Assembly: GCF_018069925.1 (NCBI RefSeq)
Contig: NZ_JAGPXB010000008.1
Span: forward strand, 1-64,000
From: Flavobacterium erciyesense
Lineage (GTDB): Bacteria > Bacteroidota > Bacteroidia > Flavobacteriales > Flavobacteriaceae
DNA length: 64,000 bases
Direction of reading: 5' to 3'
Part shown: piece by piece, positions 51,955 to 60,758 of the stretch
Layout of the letters: every line of letters starts with the position of its first letter
Numbering within the stretch: the first letter of the stretch is position 1
Made by a program: the position numbers and the translations under genes
Notes under the pieces: model-generated
Told to the model about the DNA's origin: nothing
Seen by the model: the letters and a program-made list of their open reading frames with translations, nothing else
The model's database searches: none

Positions 51955-52353
51955 ATGAAAAGAGTAATAGTTGACTACGCAAAACTTACCAATGAAATTT
52001 TAAACCTTTTGGTGGATAAATTTCCAGATGGTTATGATGATTCAAACATTATTAGTTTTAGAAACGCTAAAAACGAATTGGTAGAAGCAGTAGAAGTGCG
52101 TACTGAAGATACTATCTATTTAGTAAAAGTGAGTACAAAACTTGCAGACAGAATCGAAAATTACGACGAAGATGACGAAATGATGATTGATGATGTAGTA
52201 GAACCAATCAAAGGATTAGATCTTGATGACGATATTGATGATGATGACGAAGACGAAGTCATTGACAAGCCAGATACTGACGGCGAGGATGATGACGATG
52301 ATATCGACACAAAAGATTACGCTGACGAAGAAGATGATGAAGACGAAGACTAA
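51955..52353 (+). CDS. Conserved small protein with long acidic tail
   Basis: 132 residues. The N-terminal 70 form a compact domain (KRVIVDYAKLTNEILNLLVD, ISFRNAKNELVEAVEV, TIYLVKVSTKLAD). The last 50 residues are almost only Asp and Glu. The domain resembles a Flavobacterial family that databases sometimes call DNA primase without evidence of primase motifs. Function unknown. In an operon with the DHS-like gene and closed by a terminator. Confidence 0.65.
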   Translation: MKRVIVDYAKLTNEILNLLVDKFPDGYDDSNIISFRNAKNELVEAVEVRTEDTIYLVKVSTKLADRIENYDEDDEMMIDDVVEPIKGLDLDDDIDDDDEDEVIDKPDTDGEDDDDDIDTKDYADEEDDEDED

Positions 52354-52382
52354 TTAGGTCTCGATTTTTATAAAATTGTATT

Positions 52383-52414
52383 AAAGGAACTCTTATTTGG
52401 AGTTCCTTTTTTTT
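52383..52414 (+). terminator. Rho-independent terminator
   Basis: Ten-base stem AAAGGAACTC / GAGTTCCTTT, seven-base loop, T run; closes the polyamine operon. Confidence 0.85.
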
Positions 52415-52441
52415 ATCTAAAGTGTGCTCACAAATTCACAA

Positions 52442-54556
52442 ATGACCCATCCCCTTTTACACACGACTCTTAAAGAAAATTTTGGTTTTGACAAATTCAG
52501 ACCGCACCAAGCTGAAATCATTAGTGATGTGCTCGCAGGGCTTGATACACTTGCAATAATGGCAACAGGTGGAGGGAAATCAATTTGCTTTCAATTACCT
52601 GCCCTTTTATTACCCGGAATTACAATTATATTATCGCCTTTGATCGCTTTAATGAAAGATCAAGTTGACAGCTTAAAGGCAAACGGTATTGCTGCTTGCT
52701 ATCTAAATAGTAGTCAAACAGATGAAGAACGAGCAATTTTAATAGATAAAATTCAAGCGCAAACTATTAAATTAGTTTACGTTGCGCCAGAGAGTTTAAC
52801 TATCCTAGATCCTTTATTCAGCTCCTTAAATGTAAGTCTTATTGCAATTGATGAAGCGCATTGCATTTCGTCATGGGGACATGATTTTAGACCTGCCTAC
52901 ACTAATTTGGGCTATCTCAAAAATAGATTACCAAGCGTTCCTATTCTCGCATTAACTGCAACAGCAGACAAAGCAACCCGCAGGGATATTGCCAAACAAC
53001 TCAATCTCAAACAACCTAAAATATATATTTCTTCTTTTGATCGTAAAAATTTAAGTCTTGAGGTGCGACCTGCTTTAGATCGGGTAAAACAAATTATTGA
53101 ATTTATAAAAGACAAACCTAACGCGTCTGGAATTATTTATTGCTTAAGTCGTAAAACAACTGAAGAGCTAGCCGAAAAATTACAACAACTTGGCATTGCT
53201 GCAAAAGCTTACCATGCAGGCTTAGATGCTGATGTGCGCTCTCAAACCCAAGATGAATTTATCAACGATGAATGCCAAATTGTGTGCGCCACGATAGCTT
53301 TTGGAATGGGAATTGACAAATCGAATGTGCGTTGGGTTATTCATTATAATTTGCCCAAAAATATTGAGGGCTATTATCAAGAAATCGGACGCGCAGGTCG
53401 CGACGGACTTCCATCAGAAACTATTTTGTTCGAAAGCTATGGTGATTTAATACAACTGCAAAAATTTGCATCCCAAGGATTGAATGCCGAATTGCAGTTG
53501 GCTAAATTGGATCGGATGAAACAATATGCTGATGCTTTGAGTTGTAGGCGAAAGATTTTATTATCCTACTTTGGTGAATTAGTTACCTCCAATTGTGGCA
53601 ACTGCGATATTTGTAAAAATCCACCCTCGTTTTTTGATGGAACTATAATTGCTCAAAAAGCACTTTCAGCTATAAAAAGACTAAAAGAAAGTGAACCGCT
53701 ACCGGTAATCATTGATTTTTTACGAGGTTCTAAAAACGCTTATATTTTTGAAAAAGAATATCAAAATTTAAAGACTTACGGTGTAGGCACGTCTATTTCG
53801 TGGTACGATTGGAATCAGTACCTAATTCAATTGATCAACTTAGGCTATTGTGAAATCGCTTTTCATCAACAAAACAAAATAAGACTCACTAGTTTAGCTA
53901 CTAAGGTTTTATTTGAGAACGAAAAAGTTCAACTAACCGCTGTTCAAAGACCAAAAACTGAATCAGCTCCCGCGGTTAGCAAGAAAAGTAAAGCAAGCAA
54001 AGTAAATGGACTTTTTGAAGCCTTGCGAAACCTACGTTATCAGATTGCAAAAGAGGAAGAAGTTCCTGCTTATGTTATTTTTAGTGATGCAGCTTTACGC
54101 CAAATGGAAACTGAAAGACCAATGAGCGAAAACGAATTACTCGCTATTGATGGTGTGGGACGAACGAAACTCGAAAAATATGGAACTGCCTTTATTGAAG
54201 TTATTATCGCGCATCACAAAGAAAAAACCGTTCGCAAAAAGAAAGAAGCAACAACTTATAAAGAAACACTTAAACTCTATCAAGAAGGATTAAGCATAGG
54301 CGAAATTGCTGCTAAACGAAAAATTGGCGAAAGTACCGTTTTTTCGCACTTGGCAAAATTGTTTACCGATGGTGAAGAAATTGATTTAGAATCGTTTGTT
54401 TCAGAAAATGATATCCTTAAAGTAGCCGAAGCCAAAGAGCAATTAAAAGCTCCGCAAGCCTTAAAACCTTATTTTGATTATTTAGAAGAACAAATTGATT
54501 ATGGTAAAATTAGACTCGCCTTAGCCATACTTGAGAAAGAAAATGCCGAAATTTAA
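52442..54556 (+). CDS. recQ: ATP-dependent DNA helicase RecQ
   Basis: 704 residues from the ATG at 52442; a GTG at 52424 is less likely. Superfamily 2 motifs: FGFDKFRPHQAEII (motif 0), MATGGGKSICFQLP (Walker A), IDEAHCISSWGHDFRPAY (DEAH and aromatic loop), LTATAD, IGRAGRDG (VI). Zinc module CRRKILLSYFGE...CGNCDICKNPP, winged helix, then an HRDC domain (about 540-605) and a C-terminal helical HTH-like part. It unwinds DNA in recombination repair. The last frame codons neighbour the glycosylase gene behind. Confidence 0.95.
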   Translation: MTHPLLHTTLKENFGFDKFRPHQAEIISDVLAGLDTLAIMATGGGKSICFQLPALLLPGITIILSPLIALMKDQVDSLKANGIAACYLNSSQTDEERAILIDKIQAQTIKLVYVAPESLTILDPLFSSLNVSLIAIDEAHCISSWGHDFRPAYTNLGYLKNRLPSVPILALTATADKATRRDIAKQLNLKQPKIYISSFDRKNLSLEVRPALDRVKQIIEFIKDKPNASGIIYCLSRKTTEELAEKLQQLGIAAKAYHAGLDADVRSQTQDEFINDECQIVCATIAFGMGIDKSNVRWVIHYNLPKNIEGYYQEIGRAGRDGLPSETILFESYGDLIQLQKFASQGLNAELQLAKLDRMKQYADALSCRRKILLSYFGELVTSNCGNCDICKNPPSFFDGTIIAQKALSAIKRLKESEPLPVIIDFLRGSKNAYIFEKEYQNLKTYGVGTSISWYDWNQYLIQLINLGYCEIAFHQQNKIRLTSLATKVLFENEKVQLTAVQRPKTESAPAVSKKSKASKVNGLFEALRNLRYQIAKEEEVPAYVIFSDAALRQMETERPMSENELLAIDGVGRTKLEKYGTAFIEVIIAHHKEKTVRKKKEATTYKETLKLYQEGLSIGEIAAKRKIGESTVFSHLAKLFTDGEEIDLESFVSENDILKVAEAKEQLKAPQALKPYFDYLEEQIDYGKIRLALAILEKENAEI

Positions 54557-54557
54557 A

Positions 54558-55031
54558 ATGATACATTCTTTTTCACCGATAGTAAACTCGACAACCAAAC
54601 TGTTGATTCTTGGTTCGATACCAGGCAATATTTCTTTGCAACAGCAGGAATATTACGGAAATGCACGCAATCAGTTCTGGAAAATCATGCAAGAAACCCT
54701 TGGTCATAGTGACATACTGCCTGATTATCAAAGTAAAATTCAATTACTACAGCACCATCATATCGGCCTTTGGGATGTTGTAGCTGCCTGTGAGCGTGAA
54801 GGAAGTCTCGATTTGAATATCAAAAATCCTGTGATAAATGATTTTAATTCTTTTTTAAAACAACATCCAACTATTAACACAATTGTTTTTAATGGTAAAG
54901 CTAGTTTTTCATTGTTTTTTAAAAAATTCGGACAAATAAAAGGCATCACCTATTATGTGATGCCTTCTACAAGTCCTGCAAATACCATGTCGTTTGATAA
55001 TAAACTTACAATTTGGTCGACAGGTTTTTAA
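54558..55031 (+). CDS. MUG-type DNA-deoxyinosine/uracil glycosylase
   Basis: 157 residues from the ATG just after the recQ stop; 54543 (five residues longer, overlapping recQ) is equally possible. Uracil-DNA glycosylase superfamily: LLILGSIPGNISLQQQEYYGNARNQFWKIM matches the hypoxanthine-DNA glycosylase group (GSxPG...YYxxxRNxFW). The middle has IGLWDVVAACEREGSLD and the end VMPSTSPANT. It removes deaminated bases such as hypoxanthine. Cotranscribed with recQ. Convergent with the DinB gene only four bases away. Confidence 0.82.
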   Translation: MIHSFSPIVNSTTKLLILGSIPGNISLQQQEYYGNARNQFWKIMQETLGHSDILPDYQSKIQLLQHHHIGLWDVVAACEREGSLDLNIKNPVINDFNSFLKQHPTINTIVFNGKASFSLFFKKFGQIKGITYYVMPSTSPANTMSFDNKLTIWSTGF

Positions 55032-55035
55032 AATA

Positions 55036-55551
55036 TTATAAATACCTTTCTTCGAAAACTTTTTGATGGTGTTTTTGATGACCAATCATAATAAAACCGA
55101 TTGCTCTAACTGATATTGCTGCATTGGATGCTATTCCGATTCTTTGAAATTGATCCGAACTTAAGCTTTTAAAAAACAATAAATTGGAATGACGAACAGC
55201 AGATAATTCTGTAAGTAATTCTTGAATACTTCTTTTGTTAGCCTCAGTATTGTCAACGTAGGCATTTTCATCAAAACCCGGTAAAGGCGTTTGATCGTTT
55301 CTAGAAATTCGTAAGGCTCTGTAGGCAAAAATGCGTTCCGTATCAATTACATGCTGAATAATTTCCTTGATATCCCATTTCCCTTCAGCATACCTGTAGT
55401 CAAACTTATCCATCGGAATGTTTTGCACAAATTTAATAAAGGCATGTAATGAAATTTCTAATTCTTCAATAAGATCTACCTCTCCTAAGGCTTGTATATA
55501 TGGAGCATAAAAAGCTGCATATTCATTAACGGGTAACTGAGTTGATTTCAT
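55036..55551 (-). CDS. DinB-like family protein
   Basis: 171 residues from ATG 55549-55551 (MKSTQLPVNEYA); 12 extra codons upstream would overlap ppc. Four-helix DinB/YfiT fold with three metal-site candidates: His in IIQHVIDTERI, and the HQKHH pair near the C-terminus. Relatives are thiol-transferases or metal-dependent hydrolases; the substrate here is unknown. It is 13 bases downstream of ppc and probably in its operon. Confidence 0.78.
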   Translation of the reverse strand: MKSTQLPVNEYAAFYAPYIQALGEVDLIEELEISLHAFIKFVQNIPMDKFDYRYAEGKWDIKEIIQHVIDTERIFAYRALRISRNDQTPLPGFDENAYVDNTEANKRSIQELLTELSAVRHSNLLFFKSLSSDQFQRIGIASNAAISVRAIGFIMIGHQKHHQKVFEERYL

Positions 55552-55564
55552 ATTTGTATTTGTT

Positions 55565-58150
55565 TTAAGCCGAGTTTCTACTTGCATTAGTGTTTCCGAA
55601 CAGCGAACGAGTCACAATTTTTTCATAGATCTTGATTAAAGCCTCGTCTGGGTTTTCTCCTTTATTCAATTCATTTATTCGCAACAAAGCATATTGTTGT
55701 ATTGTTAACAAAGGCAATACAATACGCTCTCTTATTTGAATAGAAGCTTTACCATCAGGATAATTCTCCATTAATTCAGTATGACCTGCAATTTTCAATA
55801 ACAAACGTTTGGTTTCTAAAAATTCGTCGTAAATAATTTGCCAAAAATCACCAAACTTAGGATCCTTACGCATGTAGGCTGTTAAAGGAAAAAATGATTT
55901 TGCTAACGACATCATACTATTTTCCAACAAGGTTTTAAAGAACAAAGAATGATTGTACAAGTCTTGAACTTTATCCCACTCTCCTATAGTTTCAAAATGT
56001 TTTAAGGCCGTTCCTACTCCAAAAAAACCAGGAACATTTTGCTTCAATTGACTCCATGAACCAACAAAAGGAATGGCTCTTAAATCAGCAAAATCCAATT
56101 GCTCCGACTTACTTCTTTTTGATGGTCGGCTACCAATATTGGTTTTTGCATAATATTTCAGCGTACTCATTTGTTCGAGGTAAGGTATAAATTGCGGATG
56201 ATTTTTAAAATTTAAATATTTATCATACCCCAAGTTAGCTAACTGATCTAAAATTTCTTGCTCAGTAGCTGATAATGCATTGCTTCCTTTACCAAAAACT
56301 TGATTGGTTACACCCGCACTCAATAAATTTTCCAAATTATAACGGCAAGAATCTAGAGTTCCAAAATTGGAGCTTATCGTTTGTCCTTGAACAGTTACTT
56401 GAATTTCATTATTTTCAATATTAGGCCCTAATGAAGCGTAAAATTTATGCGTTTTTCCACCACCACGTGCTGGAGGTCCACCTCGCCCATCAAAGAAAAT
56501 AACTTTAATACCATATTTTCGAGACATTTCAGTCAAGGCTTCTTTAGCTTTGTAAATACTCCAGTTCGCCATCAAATAACCACCATCTTTTGTTCCGTCA
56601 GAGAAACCTAACATGATGGTTTGCTTGTTGTTTCTGCTTAGCAAATGCGCAGCGTAAGTCTCATTGGTATATAGTTTCTCCATAATTTCGTGCGCACTTT
56701 GCAAATCGTCAACCGATTCAAACAAAGGCACAATATCAACAGTAGGATTTTGCCAACCGCTTAAGCGAAATAAAGCATAGGTTTCCATCACATTTAACGC
56801 ACTTTCATTATTACTGATAATGTATCTGTTGGCACCAAATTCGCCATTATTTTCTTGAATAGTTTTGATGGCTTGTACCGACTCGAGTGTAAGTCGTGTT
56901 ATTTCATTCTCGAATACTGTAGGATCGATACTCCCTTTTACTTTTGAAAGCACTTCAAACTTTTCAGCTTCGGTTAATTCAAAATAATTTTTAGGAAAAA
57001 CATTGGTATTTGAATTAGAAAATAAACTCACGACTTCTTTAAAAACAGCGTCGTGAATTTTACTATTCTGACGAATATCTAAAGTAGCAAAATGAAATCC
57101 GAACAAATTAACTTTAACAAGTAAGGCTTCTAATTCATCTAAATACAAGGATTGGTGCTTCTCAATCACAATTTGCTTAATTTTATTAAGTTGCGATTTG
57201 AATTCCTCCAAAGTGATAAAAATTTCACCTTTCGAATAAAAAACAGAGCGATATAATTTTTGCTCCAGCTCTGTAACCAAAACATCAACACCGTTAAAGG
57301 TAAGTTTTCGTTTTAAGTTTCGAATTTCAATGTAATAACACTTTAAAATTGAAGTACGCAAGCGATCGGCTACTTTCAGGGTGATTTCAGTTGTTACAAA
57401 AGGGTTTCCATCACGATCACCACCAGGCCAAAAACCAAGTTTTATCAATGGATTCTTGATTGAAGTAGCATTAAAAATATTTTTTTGAATGTACTGCACC
57501 ATTTCGCCCGAAGTGTGGTAAAATACATTTTCGAGGTACCAAATTAAACTTACAGCTTCGTCAAAAGGATTTGGTTTTTCTTGCTGAATAAAAGGAGTTT
57601 TACCCAACTGAGCCAATAATTGCTTGATATCAAGTAAATTATTATTCCTTATCGCCTCAGTTAAATCATTGATGATTCCCAATACTGCACCGGGATAAAA
57701 CTGCGTTGGATGTGCTGTTAAAACCGTTCGAACATTAAAATTTTCTAAAAAATCGATAACCTCTTCCTCCTTCGCAGTGGCATCTGTTTTTTCTTTAATA
57801 TCACGCAAAGATCCAATTCCTTCCATATTGTTTACAACAGGAAAAGCAGCATCTTCAATGGCATCAAATAATACTATCTGCCTTTCGATGTATTGAATAA
57901 AACGGAACATAATGTCAATCTTTTCAGACTCAGATGCGTTCTGTAAATATTTATCAGCAAAAAAATCGAAGATTTCTTTAGGAGTTTCTTGTTTTTTAAA
58001 ACCCGTATCGCAAACTTCTGTAAACAGAGGAAGTAATGCTCCCGTATTATCAATAGAGTGAAAAGGTAAAGTTATAAATACACTATTGTAAATATGGTAT
58101 TTTGATAGAACGTCTTGATTAAAGCGTTCAATTTTAGGTAAAGTATACAT
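55565..58150 (-). CDS. ppc: Phosphoenolpyruvate carboxylase
   Basis: 861 residues. Converts PEP and bicarbonate to oxaloacetate, replenishing the TCA cycle. Catalytic His in TAHPTQ (about 148), Arg/Gly loop GGDRDGNPFV, FDGRGGPPARGGG loop (about 570), SRPSKRS with catalytic Arg, and QVTVQGQTIS. The C-terminus ends NASRNSA rather than the canonical QNTG of many PEPCs, as I expect for Bacteroidota enzymes. The neighbour upstream is a Lrp regulator with its own terminator between. Confidence 0.95.
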   Translation of the reverse strand: MYTLPKIERFNQDVLSKYHIYNSVFITLPFHSIDNTGALLPLFTEVCDTGFKKQETPKEIFDFFADKYLQNASESEKIDIMFRFIQYIERQIVLFDAIEDAAFPVVNNMEGIGSLRDIKEKTDATAKEEEVIDFLENFNVRTVLTAHPTQFYPGAVLGIINDLTEAIRNNNLLDIKQLLAQLGKTPFIQQEKPNPFDEAVSLIWYLENVFYHTSGEMVQYIQKNIFNATSIKNPLIKLGFWPGGDRDGNPFVTTEITLKVADRLRTSILKCYYIEIRNLKRKLTFNGVDVLVTELEQKLYRSVFYSKGEIFITLEEFKSQLNKIKQIVIEKHQSLYLDELEALLVKVNLFGFHFATLDIRQNSKIHDAVFKEVVSLFSNSNTNVFPKNYFELTEAEKFEVLSKVKGSIDPTVFENEITRLTLESVQAIKTIQENNGEFGANRYIISNNESALNVMETYALFRLSGWQNPTVDIVPLFESVDDLQSAHEIMEKLYTNETYAAHLLSRNNKQTIMLGFSDGTKDGGYLMANWSIYKAKEALTEMSRKYGIKVIFFDGRGGPPARGGGKTHKFYASLGPNIENNEIQVTVQGQTISSNFGTLDSCRYNLENLLSAGVTNQVFGKGSNALSATEQEILDQLANLGYDKYLNFKNHPQFIPYLEQMSTLKYYAKTNIGSRPSKRSKSEQLDFADLRAIPFVGSWSQLKQNVPGFFGVGTALKHFETIGEWDKVQDLYNHSLFFKTLLENSMMSLAKSFFPLTAYMRKDPKFGDFWQIIYDEFLETKRLLLKIAGHTELMENYPDGKASIQIRERIVLPLLTIQQYALLRINELNKGENPDEALIKIYEKIVTRSLFGNTNASRNSA

Positions 58151-58188
58151 AGTTGGTGTTGTGTAGTTGGTTTAGTAAATAGTTGTTA

Positions 58189-58218
58189 TAAAAAAACCCC
58201 AAGAACGAACTTGAGGTT
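58189..58218 (-). terminator. Rho-independent terminator of the Lrp gene
   Basis: On the minus strand: stem AACCTCAAG / CTTGGGGTT (one G-T pair), six-base loop, seven T. Confidence 0.78.
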
Positions 58219-58245
58219 ATATTTCATATAAGCGTTCAAGATCAA

Positions 58246-58725
58246 TTACATATTTTTGAAAATAGTATGCATTAAACGCTTTTTATCATTGATGCTTTCT
58301 TCAAGAGAAATCATAGTTTCAGTTCTATAAACACCATCGATATCATCAATCATAAAAATTACATCTTTAGCATGCTTAGTATCTTTTGCTCTAATTTTGC
58401 AAAAAATATTAAACTTACCAGTTGTTACAGAAGCTACAGTCACGAAAGGTATTTCGTTAATGCGCTCCAAAACAAATTTAGTTTGAGAAGTGTTGTTTAA
58501 GAATACACCAACGTAAGCAATAAAAGAGTAGCCTAATTTATCATAATCTAAAACCAATGACGATCCCATGATGATTCCAGCATCTTCCATTTTTTTAACC
58601 CGTACATGCACCGTCCCCGCAGAAATTAATAATTTTTTTGCAATATCCGTAAATGGAACTCTAGTATTATCTATCAACATATCCAGAATCTGGTGATCTA
58701 CTTCATCTAAACGAAATTTACTCAT
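58246..58725 (-). CDS. Lrp/AsnC family transcription regulator
   Basis: 159 residues from ATG 58723-58725 (MSKFRLDEVDHQILDML); the upstream 20 residues are hydrophobic and unlike the family. N-terminal winged HTH (IAKKLLISAGTVHVRVKKMEDAGII), then an RAM ligand-binding domain (YVGVFLNNTSQTKFV, VTVASVTTGKFNIFCKI). It probably senses an amino acid. Targets unknown; proximity to ppc may be coincidental. The next gene upstream, the M14 carboxypeptidase, runs the same way. Confidence 0.9.
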   Translation of the reverse strand: MSKFRLDEVDHQILDMLIDNTRVPFTDIAKKLLISAGTVHVRVKKMEDAGIIMGSSLVLDYDKLGYSFIAYVGVFLNNTSQTKFVLERINEIPFVTVASVTTGKFNIFCKIRAKDTKHAKDVIFMIDDIDGVYRTETMISLEESINDKKRLMHTIFKNM

Positions 58726-58801
58726 AACTTTATTATTAACATTATTAATTGCTTCAACAAAGTATAAAATTATACATAAAAACAATAAAATGAGAAAAAT
58801 A

Positions 58802-59956
58802 TTAAATATTTATCATTCCATTAACAATTTTTATGTCGTTATCTAAATAAAAATCAGCTTTTTTATTTAATTCAGGAATAGAGTTGCTATCATCTTGGTA
58901 TAAAGCTCCTTTAGCATCGTACTCTATGTGACCAAAATTATGCTCTAAATCCCCTATTTGTGAGAAAAAAGCATTAAAACAAATTTTATTGTCGACTAAT
59001 TCTTCTTTGTATTGTAATGCAAAATTGGTGATTATTTCGATACCATCATAATTTATTTTGATGTTTTTATACATAAAATCATAAAAAACGACTTTATTTT
59101 GAGAAATATTCAAATATTTCTCGATTCCATTGCTAACTATAACGTTTTCGCTAAGTGCTTTAAATCCAGAAATCAAGGCTATGAAAACATATTTTCGAGT
59201 TTCCTCTCGCTCGTAATCACCTTGAAAATGCCCCGCTTCAAATAGCACAGTTGGCACGCCCATGGACTGAAAAGTATCTCCAATACAATTGATATTAAAC
59301 GAATCATCAAAGCGACCAATTTGTCCCGGCAAATAAACTTGTAACTCCTCGTTAATAGCCGCAATTAAATCAATCGCTTTTCTACGACAGTCATTAATGT
59401 CACGATTTTCATTAAAGGAAGGAGCTAAAAAAGACATTGTAGCAGATTTTCCTGTATCACCAACACCGAAAATGGTTCGCTGATCATGTAAATTAAAACA
59501 AAAGTCAGGCTGAAAACTTTCAAAAGTAGCCCGTAGTAATTTGCTTTCTGGCTGCGTTAAATTTTGAGAGTCTCGGTTTAAATCTACTTTATTCGCATTT
59601 TCTCGAGTATACAAATTAGCTCCATCAGGATTAAGCATGGGAATAGCATAAAATGTAAATGCTTCTAAAAATTGTTTCGCTAATGAATCATCACTGTGCA
59701 AAAAATTTATAAAATCAAAGAGCGCTTTCGTAGTTGTACTTTCGTTTCCATGCATTTGCGACCATAAAAAGATTTTGGTTTTACCAATTCCAATTTGATA
59801 GGAGTAAATGGGTTTTCCTTGCACAGATTCACCAATAACCTGCAATTGATTATCAGTGTTTAATTGAACTAAAATAGGCTCAATCATTGACAAGGGAAGA
59901 TACCTGCCGGATATACGTTCTTCTTTATTTTGATAGAATAACTCTTGTAAATTCAT
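58802..59956 (-). CDS. M14 family zinc carboxypeptidase
   Basis: 384 residues without signal peptide. Zinc ligands His69 and Glu72 in MHGNES, the third His in NLHDQR (about 158), substrate Arg in DLNRDSQ (about 130), and the catalytic Glu in VLFEAGH (about 243), in order. An extra C-terminal domain of 110 residues follows. Cytoplasmic members of M14 trim peptides or modified side chains; substrate unknown. Divergent from an XRE regulator; two palindromes TTTAC-N4-GTAAA lie over its candidate -7 boxes. Confidence 0.85.
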   Translation of the reverse strand: MNLQELFYQNKEERISGRYLPLSMIEPILVQLNTDNQLQVIGESVQGKPIYSYQIGIGKTKIFLWSQMHGNESTTTKALFDFINFLHSDDSLAKQFLEAFTFYAIPMLNPDGANLYTRENANKVDLNRDSQNLTQPESKLLRATFESFQPDFCFNLHDQRTIFGVGDTGKSATMSFLAPSFNENRDINDCRRKAIDLIAAINEELQVYLPGQIGRFDDSFNINCIGDTFQSMGVPTVLFEAGHFQGDYEREETRKYVFIALISGFKALSENVIVSNGIEKYLNISQNKVVFYDFMYKNIKINYDGIEIITNFALQYKEELVDNKICFNAFFSQIGDLEHNFGHIEYDAKGALYQDDSNSIPELNKKADFYLDNDIKIVNGMINI

Positions 59957-59970
59957 AGTCTACTATTTAA

Positions 59971-59984
59971 TTTACAAAAGTAAA
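59971..59984. promoter_or_regulatory. Palindromic operator candidate 1 on an M14 -7 box
   Basis: TTTACAAAAGTAAA: arms TTTAC/GTAAA. The minus strand contains TACTTTTG, a -7 match, 15 bases before the M14 ATG. Confidence 0.5.
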
Positions 59985-59993
59985 CATCTTATT

Positions 59994-60009
59994 ATTTACA
60001 AATGTAAAT
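59994..60009. promoter_or_regulatory. Palindromic operator candidate 2 on a second M14 -7 box
   Basis: ATTTACAAATGTAAAT: arms ATTTAC/GTAAAT with four bases between; minus strand contains TACATTTG. Confidence 0.55.
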
Positions 60010-60226
60010 CGTTGTTTTTTATTAAATTTCAATTTTGTAAACAAATTAAGCTACTACCAAGAACAATTGATTTATCAACATATTCATAATTATTACATAT
60101 TTAAAAAATACGTTTTAAATTACATAATAACAGTGTTTTAATAACAATTATATAAAGCAATAGTTTTAATATAATGAGTGTATGACACTAAATACAGACT
60201 TAAAATTGGATTATTTGCTTTAATTA

Positions 60227-60241
60227 ATTACATTTGTAAAT
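60227..60241. promoter_or_regulatory. Palindromic operator candidate 3 on the -7 box of the XRE gene
   Basis: ATTACATTTGTAAAT. It contains TACATTTG (60229-60236), the -7 box 31 bases before the XRE start, with TTG 20 bases upstream (60206-60208). Confidence 0.55.
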
Positions 60242-60266
60242 AAAGTAATTTATAAATTAATTCACA

Positions 60267-60728
60267 ATGGTAAACATAGAAGATTTTATAAAAAGACTAG
60301 AGCTACTACTGGATTATTACAGTTTAAATGCTTCTTCGTTTGCGGATAAAATAGGTGTACAACGCTCTAGTTTGTCGCATTTGCTTTCAGGCAGAAACAA
60401 GCCAAGTTTAGACTTTATTTTAAAAATTCTAGAGGTTTATCCTGAGGTAGATTTATATTGGATTTTAAACGGCAAAGGTACTTTTCCGGCTTCTGACAAA
60501 AAACAAATATCCTCTACTCTAAATGAAGATGTTGCAAAAAAAATAGAAGAAACTACATTATTCACCACTGATTTATTCGCAAGTGATAAAGAAGTGATTA
60601 CTCCTAAATCTGAAATAAAAGATACGACGTCAAATACAAGCATAGCTACCGATCCAGAAGTTCAGATCGATAAAATAGTTGTTTTTTATACCGATGGTTC
60701 CTTTAAAAGTTACCATCCTAAACTATAA
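60267..60728 (+). CDS. XRE-type helix-turn-helix regulator
   Basis: 153 residues. HTH at about 8-65 (SASSFADKIGVQRSSLSHLLSGRNKPSLDFILKIL-type), followed by the YPEVDLYWILNGKGTFP stretch common to Bacteroidota XRE regulators, and an unstructured Ser/Thr-rich tail ending VFYTDGSFKSYHP. It is divergent from the M14 carboxypeptidase. One of three matching palindromes covers its own -7 box, so autorepression is plausible. Confidence 0.85.
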   Translation: MVNIEDFIKRLELLLDYYSLNASSFADKIGVQRSSLSHLLSGRNKPSLDFILKILEVYPEVDLYWILNGKGTFPASDKKQISSTLNEDVAKKIEETTLFTTDLFASDKEVITPKSEIKDTTSNTSIATDPEVQIDKIVVFYTDGSFKSYHPKL

Positions 60729-60758
60729 TCAATTAAAAAAATTGACTTACAGCATTGT

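Larger units (their letters stand above)
59957..60266. other. Divergent intergenic region with three matching palindromes
   Basis: 310 bases, AT-rich, no gene seen. It holds the promoters of the M14 gene and of the XRE regulator and the three TTTAC-N4-GTAAA-type sites listed separately. Confidence 0.6.
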
